Assembly: GCA_022385805.1 (NCBI GenBank)
Contig: MU277695.1
Coordinates: 44,981-108,980 of the forward strand
Reading direction: 5' to 3'
Length of the DNA stretch: 64,000 nucleotides
Origin: Pilatotrama ljubarskyi
Lineage: Eukaryota > Basidiomycota > Agaricomycetes > Polyporales > Polyporaceae
Numbering within the stretch: the stretch's first letter is position 1; each line of letters starts with the position of its first letter. The notes under the pieces are model-generated. The model was not told where the DNA came from. It searched no databases and saw nothing but the letters and a program-made list of their open reading frames with translations. The position numbers were made by a program, and so were the translations under genes. Positions 62,185 to 64,000 of the stretch are shown piece after piece.

Positions 62185-62777
62185 CTTATCGCATGGTGCC
62201 GCATCTGTAATTCCAATAAAGCCTGGTCAGTTTTCCTACCTCGCCGGTACGGCTGATCGCGCAGTGTAAGCAAAGCAATATCAATGCCATTGGAAGTACA
62301 AGAGCGGGGTGATTCAAGGCGGCTAATCCGCCCAAGTAAGCTTATACCAGTGGATGAGCGTACGCAAAGCAAGATAAATCCAGATGTACGGTACTACTAC
62401 ATGCAGGTCCAAGAAGGGTCCAACCGGATAAGTCACGTAGGTACAAGGCATGGCGCCCTGCAAGTTGAGTATCTGTCTGAGTGAGAGTGAACGATGGCGA
62501 TGACGGTGTAGCAGCTGTCCCACTCTACTGTAACAATGTCCCTGGTATGTATCGTAGGCCTTCTACAGCAATTACTTGATACGGGGAGTGATGAGTATAT
62601 ACAGGTATACACATTACGCGTGTGGAAAGCGGCGTCGACAGACCCTATGCGAGGTATACACGCCAAACTACTCGAGTAGGCACGATGACCATCTATCAAA
62701 CATGCTCACAGACGTGTCTTCATGGGTTGCAGACGCGAGAACAGGGCAGCAAGCACGAGCCCGCGCGCGACGTGCGG
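62185..62777. other. Intergenic between convergent genes
   Basis: This 593-bp region lies between the stop of S33 copy 3 and the stop of the edge gene. Nothing is recognised. Confidence 0.5.
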
Positions 62778-64000
62778 TCACGATTGGGGCATGTGCTGAT
62801 GATACTCAGGCGGCCTGCCCGCTGGCAATTGCTCTGCAAACGACCGGAAAGCGGTGGGCGACTCGGCGAAGCTGTGCGGCGGCGCCGGGAAGCGTGCCGC
62901 CCAGCTCCGAGGAGACGCAAGGTCGGGATCGCGCCGCAGCTCGGTGGGATACGCCCCGGAGAGCGTCGACGCTGTGTTTGCGCGGTTAGGGCTGGGGAGC
63001 CAGGAGCCGGTGCCTGAGCGTGTGCCCGGGCATGAATTTGTGCCGGATCCCGAATGTGTGCCCGAGTACGCCGACGAGTCCTACAGCGCGGTTGGCGCGT
63101 CAGCTTCTTGGACAGACCATGAGAAGAGAGACGCATCGGAGCATACACTCACCTGTCGGAATGTCGACTGAGTGCGAGGGCTGGTCGGATGTGAGTGGCT
63201 CGGAGCGGTCGTCGCGGTGTCATCGATCGTGAAGTCCTCCCCGTCTCTGGAAATGAGGAGCACGCTGCATTCACTACTCCCATGATGTGGCACGAAGTCG
63301 CTGCGCTCCGTCACGACTTGTTCAGTAGGGTGCGTCCTTGAGCTTCCAGGCGCGCTCGCGCTCCCAGCGCCAGCGCCAGCACCCACACCTGCACTCAACG
63401 CCAACGGCGACGGCCTTGCGGTCGGATTCAGTGGCGCGATCGAAAAGTCCTTTGCAACAGGCGTAGGCCCCGCCGAGCCGTCGATGCGGAACTGCGGGCC
63501 CGGCGAGACCGGCGAGACGTACTTCGCCTTGTAGCTCGCGCTCTTCCGGAGCCCGTCCTTGAAGTTGAAGAAGCGCTCCATAAACGTCGGCACGCGCACG
63601 TCCGGAAGGTCGACCATGCGCGGAAGGAGCGACGTGCTCGACGTCTCCTTCAGGTGCGCGGACGTGTACGGCACGTCCATCTCCAAAGCCTCTCCGTCTC
63701 TTTCGCCGCCGTCCGCCATGCCGATGCCTCCTGGCGGGGACTGCATGAAGGGATCGTGGTAATGGTTGGACATGTTGCTCGGCCCGCGCCCGTGCCCTCG
63801 CCCTTGCCCGAGCCATTGCGTGTCATCGTCGATTGCCCAGTCCGAGTCCTTCCTCAAGGGACGGAGCCGGCGCGAGCGCCCCGCGGGCCAGAGCGCGTAA
63901 AACCATCGCCAGGGCCTCCATACAGCGCTCTGAGCTCCTGGGACGAGCGGGAGGGTCTTATTGCGCGGGTCGCCGTGTCTCCGCCATCTATGTCGCCAGT
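62778..64000 (-). CDS. C-terminal part of an unknown, possibly membrane, protein (cut by window edge)
   Basis: Two exons are visible: 64000-63153, open to the right edge, and 63080-62778, separated by a 72-nt GT-AG intron, giving about 383 residues of the C-terminal end. It begins with a basic, Trp-rich stretch (RRHGDPRNKTLP, then WRPWRWFYALWPAGRSRR) that may flank a membrane segment lying outside the window. It continues with acidic, Ser/Pro/Gly-rich sequence. More ordered parts are LPDVRVPTFMERFFNFKDGL and ECSVLLISRDGEDFTIDD. The last exon is Ser/Pro/Gly rich and ends PPEYHQHMPQS. I recognise no family. The 5' end and start are missing. Confidence 0.65.

Overview
The window is nuclear DNA of a filamentous basidiomycete, most likely a wood-decaying agaricomycete (a polypore-like white-rot fungus). 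The evidence is dense genes split by many 45-65 nt introns, two cellulose-binding (CBM1) carbohydrate esterases, secreted S33-type peptidases, a HET-domain protein, a C6 zinc-cluster regulator and a DASH-complex subunit. The protein models come from reading splice sites by eye with reading-frame closure. No transcript or database search was available.

Layout. Positions 1-17 kb hold a nuclear-looking unknown protein (minus), a weak Ser/Pro-rich ORF (minus), glyoxalase I (plus), a HAM1-like lipid-binding-domain protein (minus), a securin (minus) and a protein with a C-terminal Zn2Cys6 cluster (plus). Positions 17.3-33.2 kb are the most unusual part: five tandem, same-strand genes for FHA-kinase proteins of the Chk2/Cds1/Rad53 type, called here copies A to E from left to right. 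All share ten coding exons with the same intron phases. Copies A, B and E read as complete. Copy C carries a 210-bp insertion in the catalytic loop region with a 6-bp target duplication; the insertion contains its own usable GT-AG pair. Copy D has a premature TAA and a net frameshift and is probably a pseudogene. Directly upstream of the array (33.97-37.99 kb, same strand) is a six-BRCT Brc1/Rtt107 homologue, then a HET-domain gene (38.4-41.6 kb).

Positions 43.7-46.3 kb contain a PC-esterase/SGNH-type type II membrane protein diverging from a 74-residue Dad4. Positions 48-52 kb contain two tandem CBM1-CE1 esterases (plus). Positions 52.8-62.2 kb contain three S33/TAP-like serine hydrolases (one secreted, two membrane anchored) with an O-fucosyltransferase-like gene on the opposite strand between them. 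The right edge cuts a minus-strand gene of unknown function.

Functionally the window mixes genome-stability and mitosis genes (Chk2-like array, Brc1/Rtt107, securin, Dad4) with secreted or surface hydrolases for plant-wall and peptide breakdown. The lead candidate for something undescribed is the checkpoint-kinase array beside Brc1/Rtt107, including the intron-like insertion in copy C. A second pattern is a high share of GC-AG introns (five among roughly 100 modelled).
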